Source: Gigaspora margarita
Lineage: Eukaryota; Glomeromycota; Glomeromycetes; Diversisporales; Gigasporaceae
Direction of reading: 5' to 3'
NCBI GenBank assembly: GCA_009809945.1
Contig: WTPW01001104.1
Span: 32,027 to 96,026, forward strand
Length of the DNA: 64,000 nucleotides
In this document: positions 35,306 through 45,783 of the stretch, one piece after another
Layout of the letters: every line of letters starts with the position of its first letter
Position numbering within the stretch: the first letter of the stretch is position 1
The notes under the pieces: generated by a model
Databases searched by the model: none
What the model was told of the DNA's origin: nothing
What the model saw: the letters and a program-made list of their open reading frames with translations, nothing else
Translations under genes and position numbers: made by a program

Positions 35306-37499
35306 TTTTGAACACATAGTTGAAATAAAGGGAATTAAACCTGACTCTCAAAAGGTTGATAAATTAGATAAACTTTTATTTTCTAGAAATATTTTGCAAC
35401 TTAGAGCCTTTCTAGGCTTAGTAGCTTATTATTGATGATTTTAGAAAGAATTCCAAAAAGGCTGAAACTTTACTTAAACTATTTAAAAAGGATAAGGAAT
35501 TTAAATAGAATTTACCATAGCAAGAAATATTTGATTGGCTTAAGCAATACTTAACTCAATATTCTATATTACAATATCCTGATTACTCTGAACCTTTTAT
35601 ATTATTCACTGATGCTTCTTATCAAGGACTAGGTGCAGTTCTATCCCAAATTAAAAATAGTCAAGAGCATGTAATTGCTTACACTAGCCATACTTTGATA
35701 CCAGCGGAACAAAATTATAGTACTGTGGAACTCAAATATTTAGTAGTCATTTGAACTATAAAATACTTTCATCATTATATTTATAAATCAAGATTTATCT
35801 TAATTACTGATCACAAGGCCTTACAATGGTTATTAAATTCATGCACAATTAATGATAACAAAAGAATTACTAGATGGAGATTAACTCTACAAGAATATCA
35901 GTTTGATATAAAATATCAAGCTAGTAGCTGAAACAAAAATGCTAATTTTCTATCTTGTCTGCCTAAATATTTAAAAGATAATGGATAATAAACAATATAA
36001 TTAGCTATACCAATATTTCTCTATTCTAGAATTTGACAAGGATATTACTAAAATAAAAAAATTTCAAATTCAAAAAGAAGCAAAAGATTATTTATCAAAA
36101 ATAATAAACTATACCAACGAAATAAAGGGAAGCCACAATGAGTAATCAAATTCGATCAAAAACATTTAATTTTATATACTTTACATGATGGACAAGGAGT
36201 CATTTAGAAATTATAACTACTTTTAACAAAATAAAAAAATGATATTTCTGGCCTACAATGTATAATAATATTAAAGAATATATTCAAACATGTGATATTT
36301 GCCAATGCAGAAGACATGAAGTAAAATGACAAAATCTACAACCATTAGAAGTAAAATATCCATTCTATCAAGTTGAAATTGATATTAAAGAACCTTTACT
36401 ATCTACAAAACAAGACAACAGATATATTATTGTTGCTATGGATTATTTAACTAAATGGTTTGAAGCAAGAGTCATAGCAAATATAAAAGCCACAACCGTA
36501 ACTAAATTTATCTATGAAGATATTGTTTGTTGATATGGAACTTCTACTATATTACTTTCAAATCAAGGATCTAATTTTATGAGTGAATTAATTAAGAAAT
36601 TGTGCCAAAATCTTCAAATAAAACATCATAAATCTTTTGTTTACTGATCCCAAACAAATGGAATGATTGAATGGTTTAATAAAACTATTGGTAAAGCCCT
36701 TGCAAAAATTACAAGTTATAAATACAAGAAATGAGATGTAATCCTACCTTCAGTATTATTAGTTTATAGAACTATAAAGCATAGAACTACTAAGTTTACT
36801 CCATTTTCTCTTATTTATGGGTATAAAGCTAAATTGCTAATAGAAACAATTGTTGAATCTTACTATGAAGAAGAAGTATTATATCAAGAAGCGTTATTAA
36901 AAGAACATTTGAAATCAAGGATGTTCTAATAAAACAACAAAATAAAGCTTTAGAAAATATACAAATAGCACAACAAATTCAACAAAAACACCATGACAAA
37001 TATATTAAACATGATAAATTAATAATTGGTAACAAAGTTCTAGTTGCCAAATCTTTTCTTAAAAATATATTTTCTGCTAAATTAGAAGAACAATTTATGA
37101 GCCCCTATATAATTTATAATATATTAGATTTTGAGGTTTACAAATTACAAACTCTAGATAGTAAAAAGGTAAAAGATCCAGTTCATGATGATTGTTTAAA
37201 AGTATACTACAACAAAAAAATTAAAGATCTGCCTGTATCTTAAGTAATTATCACACAAAATTAGAGTACAAGTAGTTAATCATATTACAAGAATTCTTAT
37301 AAATATACCTTTTATTTAAAAATTTTCTTTAAATTTTTGAATTTTTAAAAATTCTTTTTCAATTTTTTTTATTAATTAATTATTATCTCTGATGGATTCT
37401 TTGAAATTAAAAAACTTAATTCTAATAAATTTCTCAATAGAAACAATTATAGAGTTTATCACTTTGTAAATGAATGGAAACAAAATCCCTTTAATAATT

Positions 37500-38350
37500 A
37501 GAGCTTAAATTAAAAGTAATATTTATAAATAATAGCAAGGACCAATTTGAAAGTGATATTAAAGAATTTTTACAAACTCTGCTTCTTATATCCTCTAAAA
37601 ATGAGTTTATCTTTTTTACTTTTGATAAAAACACAGAAGCAATATTAGAATTAACTTACCAAAATTATGAAGCAATAATTGAAAAAATTGATATGAATAA
37701 ACAAGATAACAATATCATAACCAATAATGAAACTACGATTAATGAAAATGCTATAGATTATAATAAAAAAATTAATCTAGCCTATTCTGAAGAAAATGAA
37801 TCTAGTATTGCCAAAATAACAAGAGATTTGAGTCAAAATTCTGAAGATAACGTATTCATCTCACCTTTTATTGGCAATAATAAAAAAATGATCCTTAATA
37901 AAATTATAAAAACATTTGAACATATAGGCAAAAGCAAATTAAAAAGACTTTCTAGAATTGAAGCCGCTTATTACCTAGACAAGCTATTTGATAAAATACA
38001 AGACATAAAAATATTTAAAAGAAAACTTTAAGAAAAATTTAACAGAAGTAAAGTAAATCGTATAGAACTTTGGGCAAATCGAACTTATACTTTATTTCAA
38101 AAATATGGCATAGACAAATTATATAATTCATTAAAAACATATATAACAAATATCGAAAATTTAACTTTAACACAATTTGAATATTTAATAAGATAAACTT
38201 TATTAGACCAAATACAAATTATTCAAAAAGTTTATATCCTTGTTGCTCAGCATGCTCACTTAAATAATATAATTCGCAAGCAAGTTTTTCTTTTTCCTTT
38301 AGAAAAAGAGTCACTTCTTCTTCTTTTTCTTTCTTCTTAGCTTTATTATA
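37500..38350 (+). pseudogene. Extra 3' ORF of the gypsy element
   Basis: Open from about 37511 through ATG 37693 to TAA 38029, and after that single stop (a likely Gln) to about 38195 and beyond. The product would be some 220-270 residues, Lys/Asn/Glu-rich, with phrases IKEFLQTLLLISSKNEFIFF, LKRLSRIEAAYYLDKLF and NRSKVNRIELWANRTYTLF. No transmembrane segments typical of an envelope protein are visible. It lies between integrase and the polypurine tract, where some gypsy elements carry accessory genes. Function unknown. Confidence 0.55.
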
Positions 38351-38524
38351 TTTAGTATCCAACTTTCACATTAATCTATCCAAGTATGCATATTTATTTT
38401 CATATCTATAGTTATATAATTCTAAAATTAATTCATTTAAATATAATCTTATTATCACTAGTTTATATACTTTACCTTTTTGGTAAAACCAGCAGTAAAA
38501 AGGCCAAAAGGATAATTGACTATT

Positions 38525-39055
38525 TCATCATCATCATTATCAATGTTATTATTATTATCGATATTATTATTGGATATGACTATAACTTCATGGCTATCAT
38601 CATTAATATTATTATTATTATAGTCAAACCTCTATAAATGCAACATGTATAGACAAGCTTACAACATGCATTTAGAGAGGTATTGCATTTAGGAAGAGCC
38701 AATTAAATTGCAGCTTTAAAGATTAGATCGTCAAGTTTGTGTAACTTCTACTAAAACTGTATAACCTATCTTAAATACTAATATTTGATTGGCTACGTGC
38801 ATTTAGGGAGGTAGCATGATATAGAAAATTATTTGAAAGAATGTGCATTTACAGAATATAGAACGTGCATTTATCACTAATAATTTTTTACAGACAAGAC
38901 AAAAATGTGCATTTAGGGAGGTATTGCATTTATGGAGGTTGCATTTATGGAGGTCTAACTGTATTATTATTCTCATCATTAATAATAGTATCATTATTAC
39001 TATTATTATTATTACTATTATTATCATTATTATTATTATTGTTATTATTAGCTCT
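38525..39055. repeat. ATT/ATC microsatellite split by a MITE
   Basis: ATT-rich tracts (38525-38620, 38962-39055) are two halves of one microsatellite with the pogo-like MITE 38621-38961 inserted at a TA inside it. Confidence 0.7.
38621..38961. mobile_element. Pogo/Tigger-like MITE
   Basis: 341 bp with TAGTCAAACCTCTATAAATG at the left and CATTTATGGAGGTCTAACTG at the right, TA on both sides. Internal repeats of TGCATTTAGGGAGGT. Ends of the CAGTTAGACCTCCATAAATG type are known from fungal and animal pogo-like elements. Confidence 0.82.
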
Positions 39056-39302
39056 TCTCCTATCCAAACAATAGAAACTACGTTTTAAATATGAACGAAG
39101 ATATGTGTGAACCATTTTTAATTTTTTAAAAGAAGTCTTAAAAGATTTATAGATGAAAACAAAAATGTATGCAGTATGATATATAGCTTATAATATAATT
39201 ATTAAAGATCAAACCATATTGACAAATTAAGCAATCTGATTGGATAAACATATGCAGAAATTTGATAAACAAAAGGAGTACAAAATTCAAATTATTGTTA
39301 AG

Positions 39303-39545
39303 CAGCAGTTGTAGTCAAGTGGTATTGATACAATAATCTGTTGCGATAGCTAAGTGTTTGATACCTGCTAAGGGCATATATCATACCTGGTATATCAGAA
39401 TAACTTGCTCTACAATCTGGTTAATCAGCATAGTAGTCAGGTGATTAATTGATATAAAGGGCTGTTGGAATAGCCATGTGTTCGATAATCAACCAGGATG
39501 TTTGTTGTACTTGGTATACAAGAGTAACAGGTTCTGACTACGAAT
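39303..39545 (+). repeat. Two tandem tRNA-like segments
   Basis: A-box-like TAGTCAAGTGG and B-box-like GTTTGATACC are spaced as in a tRNA near 39312-39370. A second, more eroded copy follows (TAGTCAGGTGA, GTTCGATAATC) near 39430-39500. No clean cloverleaf could be drawn, so I read them as tRNA-derived (SINE-like) relics, not working tRNA genes. They lie upstream of the gypsy polypurine tract. Confidence 0.4.
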
Positions 39546-39657
39546 TTTTTTTATATATCATTAATATTATTCTTATTTTTTTTTTATTTAATAATTTATT
39601 TTTTTTAATTTATTTTGTTATTTATATTTTTTTTTTATTTTATGGAGTAAAATTTTT

Positions 39658-39670
39658 AAAGGAGGAATAG
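39658..39670 (+). other. Polypurine tract
   Basis: AAAGGAGGAATAG immediately precedes the 3' LTR, as expected for plus-strand priming. Confidence 0.75.
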
Positions 39671-40644
39671 TGTTATATTTGTATAATTTCAAATTAATTC
39701 TTAAATATTAGTATTAGGAAATATTGTAAAAATATTAAGAATAGTACAAATTTTATTGAATTAATCAAATCTATTGTATTAGTTTTATTAGGAAAACTTC
39801 TTTCCATTCTTAGAAAGAAGCTAATTTTATTATAATTTCTTATAATAACCTGTTATCTTATATTATTATTAGGGTGTTATTTTATGGAGATATGTTTCCA
39901 TGGAGACCCTTTATATAAATAGCCAATCAAAATTAAGCAGGTGACTAGATAATATGCTGCTTATTATTGGCCAATTAAAATTTCCTACAAATCTTCTAAC
40001 TTTTATAATACAAAAATACAAATGAAAATTTTCTAACCCTAAATATGATTGGCTATTATATGTAGGGTCACTATGGAGACATGTCTTCACTTATAATTTT
40101 CTTATTATTATATCCTATTATTATATTCTGTTATTTTATATCGTTATTATATCCTGTTATTACATCCTATTATTATATCCTGTTATCCTATATCATTATT
40201 ATATTCCATTATTATAACTCATTATTATAACTTGTTATCTTATACCGTTATTGTGAAAATCCTAAATTTTAACAAATATATAAACTCTGCTTTTTTCTTC
40301 AAGACAGAGCAGGTTCTGTTCTCTACACTTTTCTTTTCAAAAAAAATTATTGTATTCAAAATATTATATTTAATAAACTGATATTATTATATAAAGCCAT
40401 CGCCCTTATATTCTTTGACCCTTTAATTATTGCTTAAAAGTTCTTTATCTTGTGATTTTAATTTTAACTTTTCTTGTGGAATTATTGTATTTTCTTAGTA
40501 TGTTCTTGAATAACTTTTGAGTTATCTTTTTCAACTTTATTATATTTGGATTTATACTCTTTTTATATTTAAAAAACACATTTCTTATTCTCTTACATAT
40601 TAAATCAAGTAATATAGTTCTTTATCTAAAATTACTATATTACA
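39671..40644 (+). repeat. 3' LTR (with an insertion)
   Basis: Begins TGTTATATTTGTATAATTTC and ends CTAAAATTACTATATTACA. Homologous to 24825-26388 once each copy's private insertion is removed. Confidence 0.92.
39871..40102. mobile_element. MITE in the 3' LTR
   Basis: About 232 bp with imperfect inverted ends: AGGGTGTTATTTTATGGAGA at the left, CATGTCTTCACTTATAATTT at the right, plus internal ATAGCCAATCA/TGATTGGCTAT. The 5' LTR lacks it. Flanks TATTATTATT / TATTATTATA suggest a 9-bp duplication, but the site is repetitive. Confidence 0.78.
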
Positions 40645-40649
40645 ATATA

Positions 40650-41330
40650 TTAACAACTATGGTAACTGTGCAGTTCATAACAAATAAATAATATGTTAGT
40701 AACAAACTTGTAAGAAATAGAAATAAAACACTACAAAAAGTAGAAATCCAGAATATCAAATAATAAACATATTCTGTACAAGACCATATAAATACTAACT
40801 AAACAAATAGTTTTGTTATATACTACCAAAAATAAATAATAATCTGGTTTAAAATAGTGAAATAAAAATATAACTAATATGAACTAAGTTTAAAAAAAAT
40901 AATAATAAAAAAAAAAACTTTTTTTAATAATCATCTGAACCAATTATTCAAAATATCAACCTATAAAAAATATATAGTTAACTTAAAAAATTTTATTATA
41001 AAAGTCTTTTTCAAATAATTGTAAACAAAAGTTTCAATTTAAAAATAATTAAAAAAAGCTAAAAAAGATTTTTTTAATCTTGGTTCTCTAGTATAAAGCT
41101 TGAAGCTTTGAAGCAAAAGATTGGTATAGTTAAAGGTTTTTGTTAAGTTGCTTAGTAACAAAGTTATTTTTGAATAATATTTATATATACTATATACTAC
41201 TATAATTTAAAAAAGATATTTTTCAATATACTTTTTTTTACAAATAGTAAAAAATTTTTATTAAAGTAAGAATTTTGGTTTATTTTTTTTAAAAGATTAA
41301 TTTTTTTTTTTCGTTTTATAACCAAGACCA
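40650..41330. other. AT-rich spacer
   Basis: No gene or element boundary recognised. Confidence 0.5.
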
Positions 41331-42145
41331 GGCTCTTTATTCTTTATTAGTTAATATTATTAATACATGCAGGGAAGATAATATATATTTGTTAACTAAA
41401 GGAATAAAAAAACTCAGGCTTCACTATTGTCTCCCGCTACTTTAGATCTTTACCCGTGGCCTAAAGTTAGCTATTAGGTTATTTCACAACAACTGACAGA
41501 CTTCGAAATAAAAATTTTAACATAAAACCCTAACCAACAATGGCCCAGGTCCCATTATATTAAACAAAAAAAAAAGTAGTCTAAGTAACCCGACTACTAA
41601 ACCTAAAATATTCAAGAACTTTCTAGAGTGTTTTTTCTAAAACCTTAACTGACAGTCCACGTGATTTGTTTCTAAGCCACTCGTGATGGTCAAATCCAAC
41701 TTCATGGGTGCCTTCCTGATTTGGACAGAGTAAACACTGCTGATCTTTTGGAGGGGGTACGGCAAAATGCCCACTTTTTTGAAAATTCTTCATAAAAAAA
41801 CATGTGGCACTAGTTCTTCACTTATAATAAAAAGGAGTGTTGTTCTTCCCGTGTAAGTCCAATATCCAACAGGGAACCAACCGGAGTCTTCTTAGTTTTG
41901 GTGAGTAATAAACTTAGAGCTTGTCAGCAGGTAGCCTATGAACTTTACCTCTAAATGACAAGTGCCGGTGGTGTGATGAGTGATAAACTCTGGGGCTACC
42001 AGCAAGATACTCAATTAACTGTATCCCTAAATAATAGCTGCCAACTACATGTGTCTTCCAGTTTTTCTTCTGTTTTCTTTGTAACTTCACTTCAGAATTT
42101 TAGCGATTTTGTTGGTACAAGTGATCGGTGGATAGAGTTGTAAAA
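41331..42145. other. GC-richer segment with a small plus-strand ORF, unidentified
   Basis: Composition is less AT-biased than the flanks. The best frame is 41955-42143 (62 codons; TSAGGVMSDKLWGYQQDTQL, then SSSFSSVFFVTSLQNFSDF). Upstream CCCTAACCAACAATGGCCC and GGTACGGCAAAATGCCC are unexplained. No splice pattern joins it into a longer frame. It could be an exon of an eroded gene or a transcript-derived fragment. Confidence 0.35.
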
Positions 42146-42399
42146 GATCTAATCTTTTTAAAAGATTAATATTGTATACCAATTTCTATTTTGAAAATAT
42201 TTATAATAATAAAAACAATATATAACTTGTATAGATGTAGTTTAATAATCAAAAAGTTATTTGAAGTAATTGTTTGGAGCAAAACAAAAGACCTTTAGTT
42301 TCTACATATTATAATACTTTCTTGATGCATCATACATTAAAATATCAAATATAACTTTGCACTTTTTATTTTTACTTACATAATTTTTAAATTATTTTT

Positions 42400-43020
42400 A
42401 ATTAGCCAATTGATGAAATTGATATAACTCCTGATCATTTAAATGATTTAACTATTAAAATGTTTATCTTAATAAGATGATTTTAACAAGCCCAAAATCA
42501 TTAAAATCAAATTACAGAATCCCAAGATCATTTATTACTAAATAAATTTTTTTACTATTAAATGACTTTTGATCTACTAAGCTGTTTGAATAAATTAACA
42601 ACCAAAATGTTCATCTCAATGAGATAATTTTAACAAGCCAAAAATTATTAAATTCCAATTACAGGATTCTAAAATTGATAAAAATTTATCAATCATTTAA
42701 ACAATTTGATTAAATGATTAATAAATTTTTATTTTATTGATCTTTGGATTCTGTAATTGAAATTTAATGATTTTGGGCTTGTTAGAATTGTCTCACTAAG
42801 ATGAACATTTTAATAATTAAATTATTCAAAACAGGTTATTGGATCAAAATTATTTAATATTAAAAAAAATTTACTTAGTAATAAATAATCTTGGGATCTT
42901 GAAATTGGATTTTAATGATTTTGAACTTGTTAGAATTATCTTAATAAGATGAATATTTTGATAGTTAAATCATTCAAAATGAACTAGTGGATCAAAAGTT
43001 ATTATTAATTCCATAAATTA
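42400..43020. repeat. Old, AT-decayed copies of the palindromic module family
   Basis: Several blocks align with modules of the 6095-8256 element: ATCTTAATAAGATGATTTTA corresponds to GTCTCAATGAGACGATTCCA, and CAGAATCCCAAGATCATTTA to CTGAATCCCAAGATCGTTAT. Most differences are C to T or G to A. Inverted pairs remain recognisable. Confidence 0.7.
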
Positions 43021-43246
43021 GAGCATATATAAAATTTATAGTACAAGAAATAAAATTATTTCAAACAAACAATACTATGCTTTTATCTAGTAAATAGCAA
43101 ACTTTTTTAATTATTATTATATTTATATAAATATTTAGCTTTGAATAAACAATACTATGCATTTACCTAGTATATATTAATTTGTTATATAATATATATA
43201 TTATATATCTTTACAATTTTAGAGAGTTTTTTATAATTAGTTTTTT
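43021..43246. other. AT-rich spacer
   Basis: A direct repeat AAACAATACTATGC occurs twice (about 43067 and 43147). No gene. Confidence 0.45.
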
Positions 43247-43252
43247 TATATG

Positions 43253-43503
43253 TGGGGGCTTGTCAGTAGAAAAGGGGTGAAAAGTTTTTACCACTTTTTT
43301 TTTAAATTTTAAATTAGAATAGCTTAATAACTACTAAATCAATTTAAATAAAATTTTTTTTATTTAATTTTATAACTACATATAATTAAAATATATAAAA
43401 AAAATATCAAATTTAGTTTAGTGGTTATTGAAATATTTTAATTCAAAGTTTAAAAAAATTTTACTTAGAAACTTTTTATCCCTTTTCTACTGATGAGCCC
43501 CCA
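43253..43503. mobile_element. MITE with 6-bp TSD
   Basis: 251 bp with TGGGGGCTTGTCAGTAGAAA at the left and TTTCTACTGATGAGCCCCCA at the right. Perfect TATATG on both sides (43247-43252, 43504-43509). The arms extend to about 40 bp. Superfamily not assigned. Confidence 0.85.
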
Positions 43504-43509
43504 TATATG

Positions 43510-44580
43510 ATAAGTAAATTTAAATAAAGCAAAAACTTTTTGATTTAGTATTATAAAATTTTTATAATCTATAATAGTAACTATAGTATTAATTAGTTTT
43601 TTTTACTTTCTTTAACTATAAATATTTTTTTTGTTAATTTTTTTTTTACTTTTATTTTTATTATTTTTAATTGTAGATAGTAAAACTAATATGATCTTTT
43701 AGTAAACTTAGATTTTTGGTATAGCAAATTATAGTTAAATGCTTTTAATAGTAGCTAAATAATATTAAATTTTGCAATTATATAAAATATAGATATAAAT
43801 TGTATATACATTAGTTATATTGTTCCAAATAAAATATTGGTAAATCTTGTCAAAATAAAAAAAAAATAATAAAAAAATATAAAATTATAGTAAAATAATA
43901 ATAATAATATAAAAAAAGAAACTCTATCCAAATTAAATACTAAATTAACTAACTAACTCTAACTCTAAGGTGATGTGTGTCATCAAATTACTATTTAATT
44001 TGAACAGGATAGTGACCACTCTAGGTAGCACATAAACTTTTTTATAAAAAAATAAATTAAAACCTATTATTTAATATAAAAAAATATTTATTTAAAAACA
44101 TAAACTTATTTAGAATCAAAATTAAAATTTTTTTAAAATACAAATCTTTTTATACTAGATTATGCTAATATAATAATATAATATATTTTTAAAACTTAAA
44201 AAATTTATTTTTTTTTTTTTACGTTTAAGCAATCCTGTAAAACTTAAAAAATTTAAAAAATAGTAACTTTGTTAAAAAAAATAAGATTATTATTGTAAAT
44301 ATTTTATTTTAGTTTATAAATTTAATAATATAAAATTTTTTAATATAGTAAATACTACAGAATATTAAACAAGATCAAATTATTTCTATTAAAGCTTATA
44401 GTATTTTATAATCTGTACTATACTTAAAAATTTTATAATCTGACCAATATTTAAAAATTTTATAACTTCAAGGTCTCATTTTTAATATTTAAAAAAAAAA
44501 AATTTTATAACTTCTATATACAGTATAGTAAAAAATAATACAATAGATTGTACATATACGGAAAAGGCATAAAAATGATC
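43510..44580. other. AT-rich spacer
   Basis: No gene. Poly-A/T runs and short inverted words only. Confidence 0.5.
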
Positions 44581-44591
44581 TACAAAAATTA

Positions 44592-44685
44592 GCCAATCAG
44601 GAGAAATCGATCACGTGCAAATCATAAATCTAACCAATCAGATAATTTTTCTTTCATAAGATTCGTTTAGATAATTTGACACGTG
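44592..44685 (+). promoter_or_regulatory. CCAAT and CACGTG boxes upstream of the MIX23-like gene
   Basis: GCCAATCAG (44592-44600), CACGTG (44612-44617), ACCAATCAG (44633-44641) and a second CACGTG (44680-44685) lie 180-270 bp before ATG 44864. CCAAT boxes bind the HAP/NF-Y complex and CACGTG binds bHLH factors. Functional use is inferred; GATTGGCTAAT words also occur in MITEs of this window. Confidence 0.45.
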
Positions 44686-44863
44686 AATAGATTTGATCGA
44701 TAAAAAAAAAAAAATCTCAAAAAAAAAATCTCGAATATATATATATATAGACACCGTGCGTTATAAATTACCCGATTTCAAAATCCAAAAAAATCCAATA
44801 AATATATATAAAAGGAATATTAATAACGATAGTTTCGTAATTTTAGGAAGAAGTAGAAGTAAA

Positions 44864-45526
44864 ATGGAAGAAATAGAAGTCGATAGTAGTATCTGTTATA
44901 ATTTGACATATTTTAAAGGTAAAAAAAAAAAAGGGGTTCACGTTGAATACAGTATGTAAAAACGTAAATTAACAGATAAATAATTAAATGGTTTAAAAAA
45001 GATCTTATGAAAGAATATAGAAAGATAGATGATAATATTATTTTAAGAATGAATACAACAAATACACATTCAGAACAAGCGTGTGCAAAATTCTTTAAAC
45101 AGTTGACCAAAGCTTATTCAAAAAGAGGACAAATTATAAATCGGTGTTTAAAGGTAAGAAAAACCAGATATGGTAACCGGTTTTTACAAGGTTTCTCACA
45201 TGATTTACAGATTATAGATCAGGAATTAGAAAAAAAGCAAAAAGCACTGGCAGATGATCCGTATGATAACGATCTAAAGAATCAAATGTTTGTAGAAGAA
45301 TCGAAGGTATATGATTTTTAATAATTATAATATTTTAACTGTTAATATGAATACAATAATCTTAACAATCTTGTTGGATAAATGTTGCGTTCAATAGCGA
45401 CGAATGATTAATAACGAAATTACTGTAGAAGAAATAGTACGGGATAGAAGTTTAACAGTATTTAAGAACAAGTGTCGAATGTTTCACATTCCCAAAGAAA
45501 TTTCCGAAATTATTAATAGACAATGA
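44864..45526 (+). CDS. MIX23: MIX23/CCDC58-like mitochondrial intermembrane-space protein
   Basis: Three exons: 44864-44918, 45002-45306 and 45398-45526 (stop TGA 45524), with GT-AG introns of 83 and 91 nt, giving 162 residues. It matches the CCDC58/Mix23 family from end to end: a Cys at 11, KEYRKIDDNIILRMNTT at 22-38, Cys 46 and Cys 67 around a helical region (FKQLTKAYSKRGQIINRC), then the family's most conserved tail ITVEEIVRDRSLTVFKNKCR at 128-147. Known members (about 144 residues in human) are soluble disulfide-containing proteins of the intermembrane space that support protein import. The exon joins are supported because both restore family motifs (FK-DLMK; EESK-RRMI). It ends with a true UGA stop. 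The next gene starts 258 bp downstream on the same strand. Confidence 0.9.
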
Positions 45527-45783
45527 TGTCACAGGAAAATCATTCTTGATGCGGATGCACCTACAGAACACAGTCAAGGGTCCTCCTATCACACATTTAT
45601 CATTATCATTTATATCATTTTTTTATACATTGAAGCTAGTTAACAATAGGATTGTAGTTCAACAGATAACAGATTACCATTTAAAAAAAAAATCACACAA
45701 TATAAAAAGTCGACCTAAATTCACATTACATTGGAAAACGTCTCCTTTTATTTGAAATATTAAAAAAAAAAATTCGATATACG

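Larger units (their letters stand above)
31428..37243 (+). pseudogene. pol: Pol polyprotein (protease, RT, RNase H, integrase), interrupted
   Basis: Protease: LIDM then GSKECIIAKHFLDKM near 32205-32260 (D-M-G-S in place of DTGA, 1-nt shift). RT: ESSWNSLVVLVKKKN, FGLCNAFSTF and the catalytic YIDD at 34442-34453. RNase H: FTDASYQGLGAVLSQ near 35610, TDHKALQWLL near 35810. Integrase: zinc-binding CDICQC near 36291, first Asp in EIDIKEP near 36370, second Asp replaced by Asn (36561-36563, SNQGSNF), Glu at 36669-36671 (NGMIEWFN). A GPY/F-like tail (LEEQFMSPYII) follows and the frame ends at TAA 37241. Insertions split it at 31734, about 32425 and 34589. Stops include 33995, 34241, about 34387, a pair plus a third near 35438-35450, about 35750, 36532 and 36647. 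Confidence 0.88.
24825..40644 (+). mobile_element. Ty3/gypsy LTR retrotransposon, full length but dead
   Basis: Bounded by LTRs (TGTTATATTTG...ATATTACA) and a 4-bp ATAT duplication (24821-24824, 40645-40648). Order: 5' LTR, primer-binding site at 26393, gag from ATG 26944, zinc knuckle near 31120-31160, protease near 32200, RT near 34000-34640, RNase H near 35580-35990, integrase near 36170-37240, an extra 3' ORF, then polypurine tract AAAGGAGGAATAG (39658-39670) and the 3' LTR. RT before integrase is the Ty3/gypsy order. At least eight later insertions enlarge it to 15.8 kb. More than twenty premature stops and a lost catalytic Asp make it non-functional. Confidence 0.93.

Noticed and set aside
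26944..36735. UGA read as tryptophan (alternative genetic code) in the transposon genes
   Set aside because: TGA is frequent at Trp positions, but TAA and TAG stops of the same transition type also occur, TGG is still used for Trp in the same frames, and the MIX23-like host gene ends at a TGA exactly where its family ends. Decay explains it better.
39303..39375. Functional tRNA gene
   Set aside because: A- and B-box-like words are present, but I could not form an acceptor stem and anticodon arm with normal pairing.
45546..45755. 69-codon ORF between MIX23 and the CBS gene
   Set aside because: Lies in the short intergenic/promoter space, no domain, and no splice junction links it to the CBS gene.
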